From the NCBI GenBank assembly GCA_902782965.1, contig CACZPG010000290.1, forward strand, positions 1 to 15,717: a stretch of 15,717 nt of DNA, read 5' to 3'. The stretch comes from an uncultured Lachnospiraceae bacterium (GTDB lineage: Bacteria > Bacillota > Clostridia > Lachnospirales > Lachnospiraceae). How positions within the stretch are numbered: position 1 is the first letter of the stretch; each line of letters begins with the position of its first letter. A program made the translations under genes and the position numbers. The notes below the pieces were generated by a model, which was not told the origin of the DNA, did not search any database, and saw nothing but the letters and a program-made list of their open reading frames with translations. Below, piece after piece: positions 1-7,893 of this stretch.

Positions 1-553
1 CATAATCCTCATAAAGTTTAAGGAAATCATAGCTCTGCATAAGCATATAATTAAACTCAAGGAAAGTGAGTCCCTCTTCACTGGCAAGTCTCTGCTTATA
101 GCATTCTGCACGAAGCATATTATTAACCTTAAACATAGAACCGATATCACGTATGAATTCAATATAGTTCAGGTCTCTGAGCCAGTCAGCATTATTAACC
201 ATCATAGCCTTGCCTTCACCGAATTCAATGAAGCGACTCATCTGCTTCTTGAAGCATTCACAGTTATGATCTATCATTTCCGTAGTCATCATCTTTCTCA
301 GATCAGTTCTTCCGGAAGGATCACCAATCATTCCCGTTCCACCACCTACAAGAGCAATAGGTCTGTTTCCGGCCATCTGAAGTCTCTTCATAAGACACAG
401 AGCCATGAAATGACCTACATGAAGCGAATCAGCTGTAGGGTCGAAACCAATGTAAAATGTTGCCTTTCCGTTGTTAATTAGATCTCTGACGCCCTCCTCA
501 TCTGTTACCTGGGCAATAAGACCACGTTCGATTAATTCCTCGTAAATATTCAT
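1..553 (-). CDS. tyrS: Tyrosyl-tRNA synthetase, N-terminal part (runs off left edge)
   Basis: Cytosolic class I aminoacyl-tRNA synthetase that charges tRNA-Tyr with tyrosine. I translated the minus strand from the ATG at 553; 184 codons are visible and the rest lies beyond base 1. Family signatures are clear: YIGFDPTADSLHVGH at residues 34-48, where HVGH (45-48) is the class I HIGH motif; the tyrosine/ATP-binding segment GGGTGMIGDPSGR (70-82); and FLEFNYMLMQSYDFLKLYE (164-182), typical of bacterial TyrRS. The KMSKS loop and S4-like C-terminal domain would lie outside the window. The start is fixed by an AAAGGTGG ribosome binding site a few bases upstream. Only 47 bp separate it from the upstream gene, so no T-box leader fits. 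A good promoter overlaps the end of the upstream gene. Confidence 0.95.
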   Translation of the reverse strand, partial: MNIYEELIERGLIAQVTDEEGVRDLINNGKATFYIGFDPTADSLHVGHFMALCLMKRLQMAGNRPIALVGGGTGMIGDPSGRTDLRKMMTTEMIDHNCECFKKQMSRFIEFGEGKAMMVNNADWLRDLNYIEFIRDIGSMFKVNNMLRAECYKQRLASEEGLTFLEFNYMLMQSYDFLKLYEDY

Positions 554-594
554 TTTAATCCACCTTTATTTTTATCTCTTTTTCTAAGCTAAAT

Positions 595-623
595 ATTATA
601 TCAGTTTTTTGATGAATTGTCAT
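595..623 (-). promoter_or_regulatory. Promoter for tyrS, overlapping the upstream stop codon
   Basis: Reading the minus strand, ATGACA (618-623, five of six matches to TTGACA) is followed by a 17-bp spacer and TATAAT (595-600). A TG one base before the -10 makes it an extended -10, and that TG belongs to the TGA stop codon of the upstream membrane protein (601-603). The expected start near 588 gives a ~35-nt leader ending in the AAAGGTGG site of tyrS. Judged from sequence only. Confidence 0.65.
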
Positions 624-2205
624 CAATGTTATTCACCAAACCTTTAAATTTTCCATATCCCTGCTGTTTATATCTTATATATCCTATTCCTGCCGCAAGA
701 ATCACGAAGAAATACGGCGTCGTTATAGGCTGATTAAGATTAACCAGACTCTGTGCGAAATAACCGACCGCTCCAGCAAGACAGGATATTGCAACAGGAT
801 CACTTTTCATTCTTCTTCCTAAATAAACAAAGGAACTTATAACAAATCCCAGATAAGAAATAAGCCCGAACAGACCGGTTGTTACCAGATACTGAAGAAG
901 TTCATTATGAAGATTATCATATTTCTTTCCGGTAATTGAAACCATCTCCTTGTAATAATTAGTCTTCATCAGATAACCAATGGTTTCATTTCCATTTCCG
1001 AATATCTTATTGATTACAGGTGATATCTTAAAGAGACTGATTCCTCGCCTCCAGATATAGCCTCTGTAGGTTCCCCACTCATCATTAAAAGTAAATAAAG
1101 AATTATGGGTTTTGATTCCAACAACAGTAACACTTACGATTGCTATAATAAGCAGCCCGGTAACCGTAATCAGCAGATTCCTTCCCTGAATATTCTTGTA
1201 TGCCTCGTAATTTGCAAATCTGAATACCATTGAAAATATAAGAACAACCAGTATGATCATCAGTATAGCAAACATAACTCTGGGGTTCTCAACAATCTCA
1301 GCAATTCCGTTGATATGTTTCTGACTTCCCTTAAACGCAGAGTTCATCAGCGCCATAATCTCTAGTCCGACAACCAGCAGCAGAACCGCAAAGATATATT
1401 CCGTGAAGTCCTTATAACATATAGCGATATAGAAAAGTACTATAAACACAACTCCCAGCCCAAGATAAACGTTATCACTCTTAGCCGGTATTATAGCCAT
1501 TCCGGAAATAACAAGGCTGATACCTGCCAGTACTCTTGGAAAAATCTTCTTGCTGAAGATAAAAACAGAAATAAACACAGGAAGGGCCACACACAGATAC
1601 GAACCATAAGTATTAATATTTCCAAAGAGAGAAATGAACATTTCCTTCTGTCTCTCTACAACCTTTTCCCTTAATGAAAACGGATCAAATCCAAAATGCT
1701 GCAGACAGGCCATTATATAAGCCGTACCCGAAACCAGAAACAAAAGAATATAAACTATATTACTTATCACCGTTTCTCTGCAAAGAAGTATAAATACCAA
1801 AGCTATTACTAAAACAAAGGAAAGACCGAAATATCTTCCTGTTGTTCCTGTCCAGGAACCCGTCTTATCGGGGGACAGTAAGAAAGCTATGAAATTAGCG
1901 AGAAGGAACAACCCCATCCAGAGTTCCGGCATTGCTATAACATGACTGTCCTTATAGAAAATCGGATCCGGATCACTATAATATTTCAGCATTACTATTT
2001 CCAATGCAAAAGAAACCGATATAAGAATAATATAGAAAAGGCCGCCATAAGTGAACACCTTTCCTCTGGTTCCTGTTATATCGAAATACATATTATGCAT
2101 ATAAATAGTATATATTGTAGTAATAAAAATCAGATACACAGTATTAACTATATCAATAGGTCTGTTAACTCTGTATCTGTCATATACTTCTTCTCTTGTT
2201 GACAT
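601..2205 (-). CDS. O-antigen ligase / Wzy polymerase-like polytopic membrane protein
   Basis: A 534-aa integral membrane protein with about a dozen hydrophobic helices, resembling the O-antigen ligase/Wzy polymerase superfamily (Wzy_C, PF04932 type). Members join or polymerise lipid-linked glycans outside the membrane. Visible family hallmarks are a G-N-x-N segment (FGNINTYGSYL near residue 195), an RGYIWRRGISLF block followed by FGNGNET (about 381-407) in the large outer loop, and HNELLQYLVTTGLFGLISYLGF (433-454). In a Gram-positive the substrate could be a capsule, teichuronic or exopolysaccharide precursor; no glycosyltransferases are nearby to narrow it. A TTG at 2221-2223 would add six residues, but the ATG at 2205 has a good AAAGGAAGG site six bases upstream and is preferred. 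Superfamily call firm, substrate unknown. Confidence 0.8.
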   Translation of the reverse strand: MSTREEVYDRYRVNRPIDIVNTVYLIFITTIYTIYMHNMYFDITGTRGKVFTYGGLFYIILISVSFALEIVMLKYYSDPDPIFYKDSHVIAMPELWMGLFLLANFIAFLLSPDKTGSWTGTTGRYFGLSFVLVIALVFILLCRETVISNIVYILLFLVSGTAYIMACLQHFGFDPFSLREKVVERQKEMFISLFGNINTYGSYLCVALPVFISVFIFSKKIFPRVLAGISLVISGMAIIPAKSDNVYLGLGVVFIVLFYIAICYKDFTEYIFAVLLLVVGLEIMALMNSAFKGSQKHINGIAEIVENPRVMFAILMIILVVLIFSMVFRFANYEAYKNIQGRNLLITVTGLLIIAIVSVTVVGIKTHNSLFTFNDEWGTYRGYIWRRGISLFKISPVINKIFGNGNETIGYLMKTNYYKEMVSITGKKYDNLHNELLQYLVTTGLFGLISYLGFVISSFVYLGRRMKSDPVAISCLAGAVGYFAQSLVNLNQPITTPYFFVILAAGIGYIRYKQQGYGKFKGLVNNIDDNSSKN

Positions 2206-2250
2206 CTTAAGCCTTCCTTTCAAAATGATCCGATTCTGTGCAACGATGCA

Positions 2251-2279
2251 ATCCTATCATATCTGCCTCTTCTAATCAA
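2251..2279 (-). promoter_or_regulatory. Promoter for the Wzy-like gene
   Basis: On the minus strand TTGATT (2274-2279), 17-bp spacer, TAGGAT (2251-2256) with a TG one base upstream (extended -10). The start would fall near 2244, about 40 nt before the ATG at 2205. Neither hexamer is perfect, but spacing and extended -10 are correct. Confidence 0.5.
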
Positions 2280-2296
2280 CCGATAATCAGCAATAA

Positions 2297-2330
2297 ATAC
2301 AAATAGTATATTACAAATATACCTTTGTAT
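2297..2330. repeat. 34-bp interrupted dyad between two divergent promoters
   Basis: The order is ATACAAA, TA, GTATATT, loop ACA, AATATAC, C, TTTGTAT. Inner 7-bp arms (2306-2312 and 2316-2322) and outer 7-bp arms (2297-2303 and 2324-2330) are both perfect, with a 2:1 internal mismatch. It sits 18 bp upstream of the minus-strand -35 and about 40 bp upstream of the plus-strand -35. Neither side has the T-run of a terminator. It may be a regulator-binding site, or chance symmetry in AT-rich DNA. Confidence 0.5.
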
Positions 2331-2372
2331 AAAACGCCCAAAAAACCTATACAATTGCTTGTTTTTTTATCA

Positions 2373-2401
2373 TTGACACATACTATATCTTGTGTGATAA
2401 T
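2373..2401 (+). promoter_or_regulatory. Strong sigma-A promoter for the MFS transporter
   Basis: A perfect TTGACA (2373-2378), 17-bp spacer and GATAAT (2396-2401), preceded by TG at 2393-2394 (extended -10). The predicted start near 2408 leaves a ~45-nt leader that ends in an AAGGGG ribosome binding site. It is the best sigma-A-type match noticed in the window. Confidence 0.8.
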
Positions 2402-2452
2402 CAACCCGTGCGTAACCATCAACCGTTTTGTCATTATATAAAGGGGAAAATT

Positions 2453-3742
2453 ATGAATAACAAATGGGTCAGAGCTGCCATACCGGCATTGCTCATACAC
2501 TGTTCTATCGGAACAGTTTACTGTTGGAGCACGTTCAAAGAAGCTATCGCTACAAAAATCGGAGTAAGCACCTTCGGAACCGGATGGGCCTTCTCACTGG
2601 CTATCTTCTTCCTGGGAATGTCTGCTGCATTCGCCGGAAAAATAGTTGAGGCTGACATTCACAGATCATCTCTCATAGCCTGCATCTGTTTCACCGTAGG
2701 AATGATCGGAACCGGCCTGGTAATCCAGTTTGCCACAGGGGCCGCCGCGCTGATTGGAATATACATCTTCTATGGATGTATCATGGGAATCGGTCTGGGA
2801 ATCGGATATCTCACTCCTGTCAAAACGCTTATGCTCTGGTTTTCAGAACAGAAAGGTCTGGCTACCGGAATATCGATTATGGGATTCGGACTTGCAAAAG
2901 CTATTGCTACCCCTATCATGGAATTTCTTCAGAACAGATTCGGAATATCCGCAATGTTCTATATTCTGGGAGGCATTTACTTCTGTATGATGCTTGCAGG
3001 CCACATACTGCTTAAGAAACCGGAAGGATGGGTTGAAGACACCCAGAAGAATAATGAATTCAAATGGAGTTCACTTCTTCACAATAAGATGTTCATTGGA
3101 ATCTGGCTCATTTTCTTTATAAATATACACTGCGGACTTATGCTGATTACATATGAGAAGCAGATACTCAATACAACCTTCGCAGGAATGGCCATCCTGT
3201 CTGCAATCATAAGCTTCGTACCTTCTATTACAGCAGCATGTAATGCGCTTGGACGTATAGGCTATTCCACTATTTCTGATAAGATGCGAGACAGAAGTCT
3301 TGTATATCAGATCATCTTCTGCAGCTGTATGGCAATATGTTTAATAGTACTTCTGCTCTCCGCAAGCGTTAGCATGCCATACAAGATTATGATCATCCTA
3401 ATGCTTATGATAATAAATCTCGGATATGGTGGTGGATTCTCAACACTCCCTGCACTTCTATCCTCCAGATTCGGAATGGAAAATATATCCAAGATTCATG
3501 GTATCACATTATCTGCCTGGGCAGTTGCCGGAATAACAGGAAACAACACCTCAGAAATAATCCTTAAAGCTACATCACAGAATTACAACGTTATCATTGG
3601 AACTGCACTTGCACTCTACGCAGTTGCATTTGTTATCTGTACTCTGGTAGTCAAGAACAAGATGATTAAGATCGATGCTCCTGACACAACCGAAGCAAAT
3701 GCTTCAGATGCAGCTTTCACAAGAGAAATGAAAACTAATTAA
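2453..3742 (+). CDS. MFS transporter, oxalate/formate antiporter (OFA) family
   Basis: A 429-aa polytopic cytoplasmic-membrane protein with about 12 hydrophobic helices in two halves. OFA-type signatures are visible: GTVYCWSTF in helix 1 (residues 20-28), GIGLGIGYLTP (112-122), then LWF and KGLATGISIMGFG (134-146), and in the second half LGRIGYSTISDKMRDR, a degenerate copy of the MFS loop 2-3 motif. Named relatives such as OxlT exchange small organic anions, often monocarboxylates; the substrate here cannot be read. The ATG at 2453 is chosen over an upstream in-frame ATG at 2390 because AAGGGG lies at 2441-2446 and the promoter -10 overlaps the upstream candidate. It is the only plus-strand gene, with its own promoter and terminator, so it is probably monocistronic. 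Confidence 0.85.
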   Translation: MNNKWVRAAIPALLIHCSIGTVYCWSTFKEAIATKIGVSTFGTGWAFSLAIFFLGMSAAFAGKIVEADIHRSSLIACICFTVGMIGTGLVIQFATGAAALIGIYIFYGCIMGIGLGIGYLTPVKTLMLWFSEQKGLATGISIMGFGLAKAIATPIMEFLQNRFGISAMFYILGGIYFCMMLAGHILLKKPEGWVEDTQKNNEFKWSSLLHNKMFIGIWLIFFINIHCGLMLITYEKQILNTTFAGMAILSAIISFVPSITAACNALGRIGYSTISDKMRDRSLVYQIIFCSCMAICLIVLLLSASVSMPYKIMIILMLMIINLGYGGGFSTLPALLSSRFGMENISKIHGITLSAWAVAGITGNNTSEIILKATSQNYNVIIGTALALYAVAFVICTLVVKNKMIKIDAPDTTEANASDAAFTREMKTN

Positions 3743-3743
3743 T

Positions 3744-3757
3744 CCGAAAAACTTCGG
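3744..3757 (+). repeat. Small stem-loop right after the MFS stop codon
   Basis: CCGAA, loop AAAC, TTCGG forms a 5-bp hairpin starting two bases after the TAA. It has no T-run and is probably an auxiliary structure ahead of the main terminator. Confidence 0.4.
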
Positions 3758-3764
3758 AACAATA

Positions 3765-3826
3765 TAAATGAGCCAATAGTTTCTTATAGGGAATCCCCTC
3801 AGAACTATTGACTCATTTATTTTTTC
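3765..3826 (+). terminator. Intrinsic terminator between convergent genes
   Basis: TAAATGAG-C-CAATAGTT (3765-3781) pairs with AACTATTG-A-CTCATTTA (3803-3819), giving about 16 pairs with one internal mismatch and a T-rich tail (TTTATTTTTTCT) on the plus strand. It ends the MFS transcript. The opposite strand has only a weaker T-rich tail, so it may also help stop the convergent GGDEF/EAL transcript. Confidence 0.8.
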
Positions 3827-3864
3827 TGTATTTTGTTCTTTATTATTATACCTGATAATGTTCT

Positions 3865-6800
3865 TTATTTCACGTCATAGAACCCAACCGAAAGCTTCTC
3901 TTCAAAAGTCCCCTTAGGAAGCGGTTTGTCGTACAGGAAGCCCTGCGCATAATTACAATTGTTCTCCCGAAGAATATTAAGCTGCCTCTCAGTCTCAACT
4001 CCTTCAACGATACATTCAATACCCATCTCGGCAGTCATGGCAATAACGTGTTTGAACATAACTTTGCTGACAGCATCGAGGTCATCCCCTTCTACCGGAA
4101 GGAAGCTGCGGTCAACCTTAATAACATTCCACGGAAGCTCTCTTATCAGATTCATTGACGAATAACCGACTCCGAAATCATCCACAGATGTATATATACC
4201 GGCATTCTGAAGACCGGTTACGACACGTTTCATATCACTGAACTCTACATCTGTTGTAGTCTCTGTAAGTTCTATTTCTATACAGCTATGAGGAACATTA
4301 TGTCTGTCGATAATCTTAAGCAAGTCATTCAGAAGATTTACATTGATCATATGCTTTCTGGACATATTGACAGATATACGAACAACCTTCTTACCGGAGT
4401 CCATCCATCTTCTGATATCCCTGCATACATGATCCAGCATATAGAAATCAAGTCTGCATATATCATTAGTTTCTTCAAGTGTAGGAATAAAGTCTCCAGG
4501 GCTTACCATCCTGCCATCATGAAACCATCTGCAGAGAGCCTCAGCACCGATAATCTCCCCATTCCTGATATCCACCTTTGGCTGATAATAAACCTTAAAT
4601 TCCTCATTACGAAGCGCTTCAGGAAACAGCTGCTGAACCTTTAGGGCATTATCCCTGTTCTCAATAAGATTTCCGTTATAGAATACTATCCGGTCTTTAC
4701 CACCATTCTGAGCCACATGGATAGATACGATAATCTTCTCCATGATAACTCCAGGATTTTCTATAATAAATCCTTCCGGAATTCTATATACTCCTACACT
4801 GGTGGAAATATTTACCGTTTTCCCTTCTGCAGCGTCATACACTATTGAAATCTCATCCAGAGCAGTGAGCACATTTCCAAGTTCTCCCTTACCACATATT
4901 GCAACGAAATTATCTCCACCAAGGCGGCATACTATACCTTCATCGCCTATCATGGATTCGATAGTCTCGAAATGAGACTTCATGATCATATCTCCGATAT
5001 TTTCGCTTAACTCTCTGTTTATAAGTGAGAAATGCCTGAGATTATACATCATGGCAGCTTTTCCACCCAGATTTTCCTTATTAACCATGATATATTTCTG
5101 GAAGCTGCGAAGATTTCTGTAGCCGGCATCATCAAAATACGTGAGTTCCTCAACCATATCTCTGATACGATTTCGGCTGAGATAAGTAAGATTGACTCTC
5201 ATAATCCGCTCAACCCTGGCCTTCTCCAAATCGGTCAGAGGCTTCTCATCAGGAGTCATATATACCGTCATGGTTGCAACAGACATGACCTTGGTAACGA
5301 TCCTCAGGGATAATACTTCTATCCCCTCGAGTCCGGTATCATATGCACACAGAGTTTCTCCACCACCCATTTTCTCTTCCTGAAGATTACGGTATAGTCT
5401 GGTTACCGCTTTAGAAAGCCTGAACATCGAACCAAACTCAACAAGAATCTTCTCTATAAGAGGAATGTTCTGGTTATCCACATCAGTCATCGCTGAAATA
5501 AGCTGTTCAAAAAGAGTATAATATTTCATATCCTTTTCCTGCTTATGTACATCAGCAGGAGCAGTCATATCACCCTTTTCAGTAGACTGATAGTACCTCT
5601 TATTGGCATACATGGTTCTGTCAGCTCTCTCAAAAACATCCTGAACCCTGTTGTCAATAACCGGCTTAAATTCAGAGATACCATAAGCCATAGTTACAAG
5701 CCCACTCTCACGATTCTCCTCAATCTTAGCATCAAGAAGCGCCATCAGAGCGTCCCTGTTCTTATAATCTTCATTTTCAAGAATAGCAACAAATTCATCT
5801 CCACCGATTCTGTAAACAGTACTGCTCCTGAATACATCGGTCATGATTGAAGCTGCCTTCTGAATATATTCATCTCCGGCCTTATGTCCCAGAGTATCAT
5901 TTACCTTTTTAAGCCCATCAATATCACAGATAACAATAGCAAAATTGTGACCTGCTTTTTCTTCTATAGACATATCCAGACGCATTTCCGTCTGAACATA
6001 GAAACGTTTATTCTTAAGACCAGTAAGGCCATCATTATTGGCCATATCCATTGCGCTACTGAGTGCCTCAGCGAATTCCAGTTCCATCTTTCTGGCAGAA
6101 TCAATATTGGCAACGGCAATGATTATATGCTCGGAATCCTCCTTAGGTCTTACTGCTAATAACGAAACATACTGAGGCCTGCCATCCAGCATCAGTCTGT
6201 AGTTAATAATAAACTTTCCGGTATCCTTAAGGCTTTCAAGCAGATAGCTCTTCTGCATAGCAACAGCCATCATCGGATAATCCTCAGGGAATATATCTTT
6301 CTTCATATTATTCTGGGTATCACCAAAGAAATCTTTGCCTTTAGTACCGACTTCAAGCTTAGAATACTTCTCACTGGAGCTGAACTCCAGATACTCATCG
6401 GTAATAATATTGACCTGATACAAAACTTCATACCTCTGAGCGAGAGCCATGGAAATCTCATTAAAGCTCTGACTTTCAGCCTTAATAGTCTGTTCCCTTC
6501 GTATCTGTGCATCTATATTCAGAACAGCTATCACCAGATGTTTATCATCATTCTTAGGTCTTACAACAATCATCGAAACATACTTTGTTTCACCATCCAG
6601 CTTCTGACGATAAGACATAGACATAGAACCTTCATGCGCCAGAATATCCAGAAGATTATCTTTGTTCATTACTCTGAGAACTCTTTCTACATCATCGGCA
6701 TGAATAATTTTCTTTATATCAGACGTCGCATCTTCAAAGAAATCCTTACCCTTTTTGGTAGTACCAAGTCTGGCATATTGTTCACTGGCACTGTACATGG

Positions 6801-7707
6801 TATATTCATTAGTATCTGAGTCGATATAATAGATAACCTCATATCTGCTGGCAAGAGCTCCGGCTATATGACCATAGGTCTCAACATTCTCTTCCTGGCG
6901 TTTCTGTTCATCAATATTACGCACACCAACAACAATATGACCACTGTCTGAGCGCTGCAAAAAGGCGATCAGATTCATATACTGTACCCTTCCGCCTATA
7001 ATCTGTCTGTATACAAGAGAATACACCGGTTCCTCTTCAAGCTTCCCAAGAAGATTGTCCTTATCCATTTCGTTGATAAGCATTTCTCTGTCTTCTTCAT
7101 GAATATGAACCCGGATATCCGTCTTGAGCTTCTCGAAGAAGTCATCATCACCGCCGTTTTCGATGCCTAATTCCGAGAAATCCTGACTCGAATAGAATTC
7201 GGTATAATGTCCGTTCTCTATATTTATATGGTATATTACTTCAAACATACCACCGAGAGATTCCGCAATCTCAGAATAAATGATCCGGCTCTCTCGTTCC
7301 TTCATATCAAGTCTCGTCTGAACATCCACATTCTGAACACCAATGATTATATCCTCATCACTGCTTCTTATGGTTTTGAGGAAATAATATTGAGGTTTAC
7401 CATCAATAACAAGCCTGTAGTTCAGCGCAAAAGACTCCCCACGATCAAGAGCAGCAACCGTACGTTCCTTCTCAAAAGTGCGCAGAAATTTCTCCTGATC
7501 ATCAGGATATACCAATTCTTTACAATTATGAGGAACATCACTGTAGAAATTATCTCCGCTGGATCTGATGATCAGCTCTTTATCTCCATCAGCAACATAT
7601 TCAACATAACTGTCATCCTTCGAATTTATCACATAGATGCTTTCATAATCATTAGCCAGCGCAAGAGCCAGTTCTGAAAATGATGTCTGACGCGTTTTAT
7701 CCCCCAT
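3865..7707 (-). CDS. Four-PAS, dual-GGDEF, EAL c-di-GMP signalling protein
   Basis: A 1280-aa protein with no transmembrane segment, so probably cytosolic. Order: four PAS-like repeats (about 9-130, 143-267, 277-400, 415-538); a GGDEF domain (556-707) with intact GGDEF at 635-639, DID metal site and HKAGD; a GAF-like linker (about 728-845); a degenerate GGDEF domain (854-1012) with GGDNF at 930-934; and an EAL domain (1018-1272). The EAL domain keeps EAL (1056-1058), SVNMS, ELTET, DDFGVG (1176-1181), KVD, EGVE (1235-1238) and the late QGF, so phosphodiesterase activity is expected. At the usual RxxD inhibitory-site position the first GGDEF has F-x-x-S, so product inhibition is probably absent. 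It could make or break c-di-GMP, or use its GGDEF as a GTP sensor for the EAL. The ATG at 7707 has GGAGGG upstream; an in-frame extension to 7791 does not. Confidence 0.93.
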   Translation of the reverse strand: MGDKTRQTSFSELALALANDYESIYVINSKDDSYVEYVADGDKELIIRSSGDNFYSDVPHNCKELVYPDDQEKFLRTFEKERTVAALDRGESFALNYRLVIDGKPQYYFLKTIRSSDEDIIIGVQNVDVQTRLDMKERESRIIYSEIAESLGGMFEVIYHINIENGHYTEFYSSQDFSELGIENGGDDDFFEKLKTDIRVHIHEEDREMLINEMDKDNLLGKLEEEPVYSLVYRQIIGGRVQYMNLIAFLQRSDSGHIVVGVRNIDEQKRQEENVETYGHIAGALASRYEVIYYIDSDTNEYTMYSASEQYARLGTTKKGKDFFEDATSDIKKIIHADDVERVLRVMNKDNLLDILAHEGSMSMSYRQKLDGETKYVSMIVVRPKNDDKHLVIAVLNIDAQIRREQTIKAESQSFNEISMALAQRYEVLYQVNIITDEYLEFSSSEKYSKLEVGTKGKDFFGDTQNNMKKDIFPEDYPMMAVAMQKSYLLESLKDTGKFIINYRLMLDGRPQYVSLLAVRPKEDSEHIIIAVANIDSARKMELEFAEALSSAMDMANNDGLTGLKNKRFYVQTEMRLDMSIEEKAGHNFAIVICDIDGLKKVNDTLGHKAGDEYIQKAASIMTDVFRSSTVYRIGGDEFVAILENEDYKNRDALMALLDAKIEENRESGLVTMAYGISEFKPVIDNRVQDVFERADRTMYANKRYYQSTEKGDMTAPADVHKQEKDMKYYTLFEQLISAMTDVDNQNIPLIEKILVEFGSMFRLSKAVTRLYRNLQEEKMGGGETLCAYDTGLEGIEVLSLRIVTKVMSVATMTVYMTPDEKPLTDLEKARVERIMRVNLTYLSRNRIRDMVEELTYFDDAGYRNLRSFQKYIMVNKENLGGKAAMMYNLRHFSLINRELSENIGDMIMKSHFETIESMIGDEGIVCRLGGDNFVAICGKGELGNVLTALDEISIVYDAAEGKTVNISTSVGVYRIPEGFIIENPGVIMEKIIVSIHVAQNGGKDRIVFYNGNLIENRDNALKVQQLFPEALRNEEFKVYYQPKVDIRNGEIIGAEALCRWFHDGRMVSPGDFIPTLEETNDICRLDFYMLDHVCRDIRRWMDSGKKVVRISVNMSRKHMINVNLLNDLLKIIDRHNVPHSCIEIELTETTTDVEFSDMKRVVTGLQNAGIYTSVDDFGVGYSSMNLIRELPWNVIKVDRSFLPVEGDDLDAVSKVMFKHVIAMTAEMGIECIVEGVETERQLNILRENNCNYAQGFLYDKPLPKGTFEEKLSVGFYDVK
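6094..7683 (-). repeat. Four tandem ~125-residue PAS-like sensor repeats
   Basis: Each copy opens with a helix ending in (F/Y)-E-(V/S)-(I/L)-Y, followed by YxEF or YxxY. A D-rich turn with a P/H-x-D-D/Y segment comes next, then a Y-R-x-x-x-x-G-x-x-x-Y strand, and the copy closes with I/V-G/A-V-x-N-I/V-D. The first copy lacks the KGKDFF insertion seen in copies 3 and 4, which look most alike. No cofactor residue can be assigned by eye. Confidence 0.75.
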
Positions 7708-7758
7708 TTTTCGCCCTCCGATCACATTTAAAAAATCTATACCCCCAATACTCAATCG

Positions 7759-7770
7759 GAAGTTAACTTC
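7759..7770. repeat. Perfect 12-bp palindrome in the GGDEF/EAL leader
   Basis: GAAGTTAACTTC reads the same on both strands. It lies about 50 bp upstream of the start codon and downstream of the predicted promoter, where a repressor could block transcription. Chance occurrence is possible. Confidence 0.45.
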
Positions 7771-7824
7771 TCCAAATATATCATATATCAAATTCGTATA
7801 TTTGTATTGATAATTACTATTTTA

Positions 7825-7853
7825 AATGTAACATATTATGCTTGTAAGGTCAA
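7825..7853 (-). promoter_or_regulatory. Promoter for the GGDEF/EAL gene
   Basis: Minus strand TTGACC (7848-7853), 17-bp spacer, TACATT (7825-7830) with TG one base before the -10. The start near 7818 leaves a ~110-nt leader containing the palindrome GAAGTTAACTTC (7759-7770). I recognised no known riboswitch in the leader. Confidence 0.5.
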
Positions 7854-7856
7854 ACT

Positions 7857-7879
7857 AATGGGTGCCTGTCTAACCCATT
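7857..7879. repeat. Hairpin between the ABC ATPase and the GGDEF/EAL promoter
   Basis: AATGGGT, 9-base loop, ACCCATT gives a perfect 7-bp stem. On the minus strand it follows the ATPase stop codon by 15 bases and abuts the next -35. The following bases (AGTTTGACC) are not a proper T-run, so termination would be weak. GCCTGT occurs twice 21 bp apart (7864-7869 and 7885-7890), one copy inside the loop. It may be a leaky terminator or an operator. Confidence 0.4.
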
Positions 7880-7893
7880 TATAAGCCTGTATG

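Noticed and set aside
2206..2223. TTG start adding six residues to the Wzy-like protein
   Set aside because: The ATG at 2205 has a well-spaced AAAGGAAGG site, and this site lies within the extension.
7207..7677. 156-aa plus-strand open frame
   Set aside because: Antisense to the PAS repeats, which have clear repeated protein motifs; no support for coding on the other strand.
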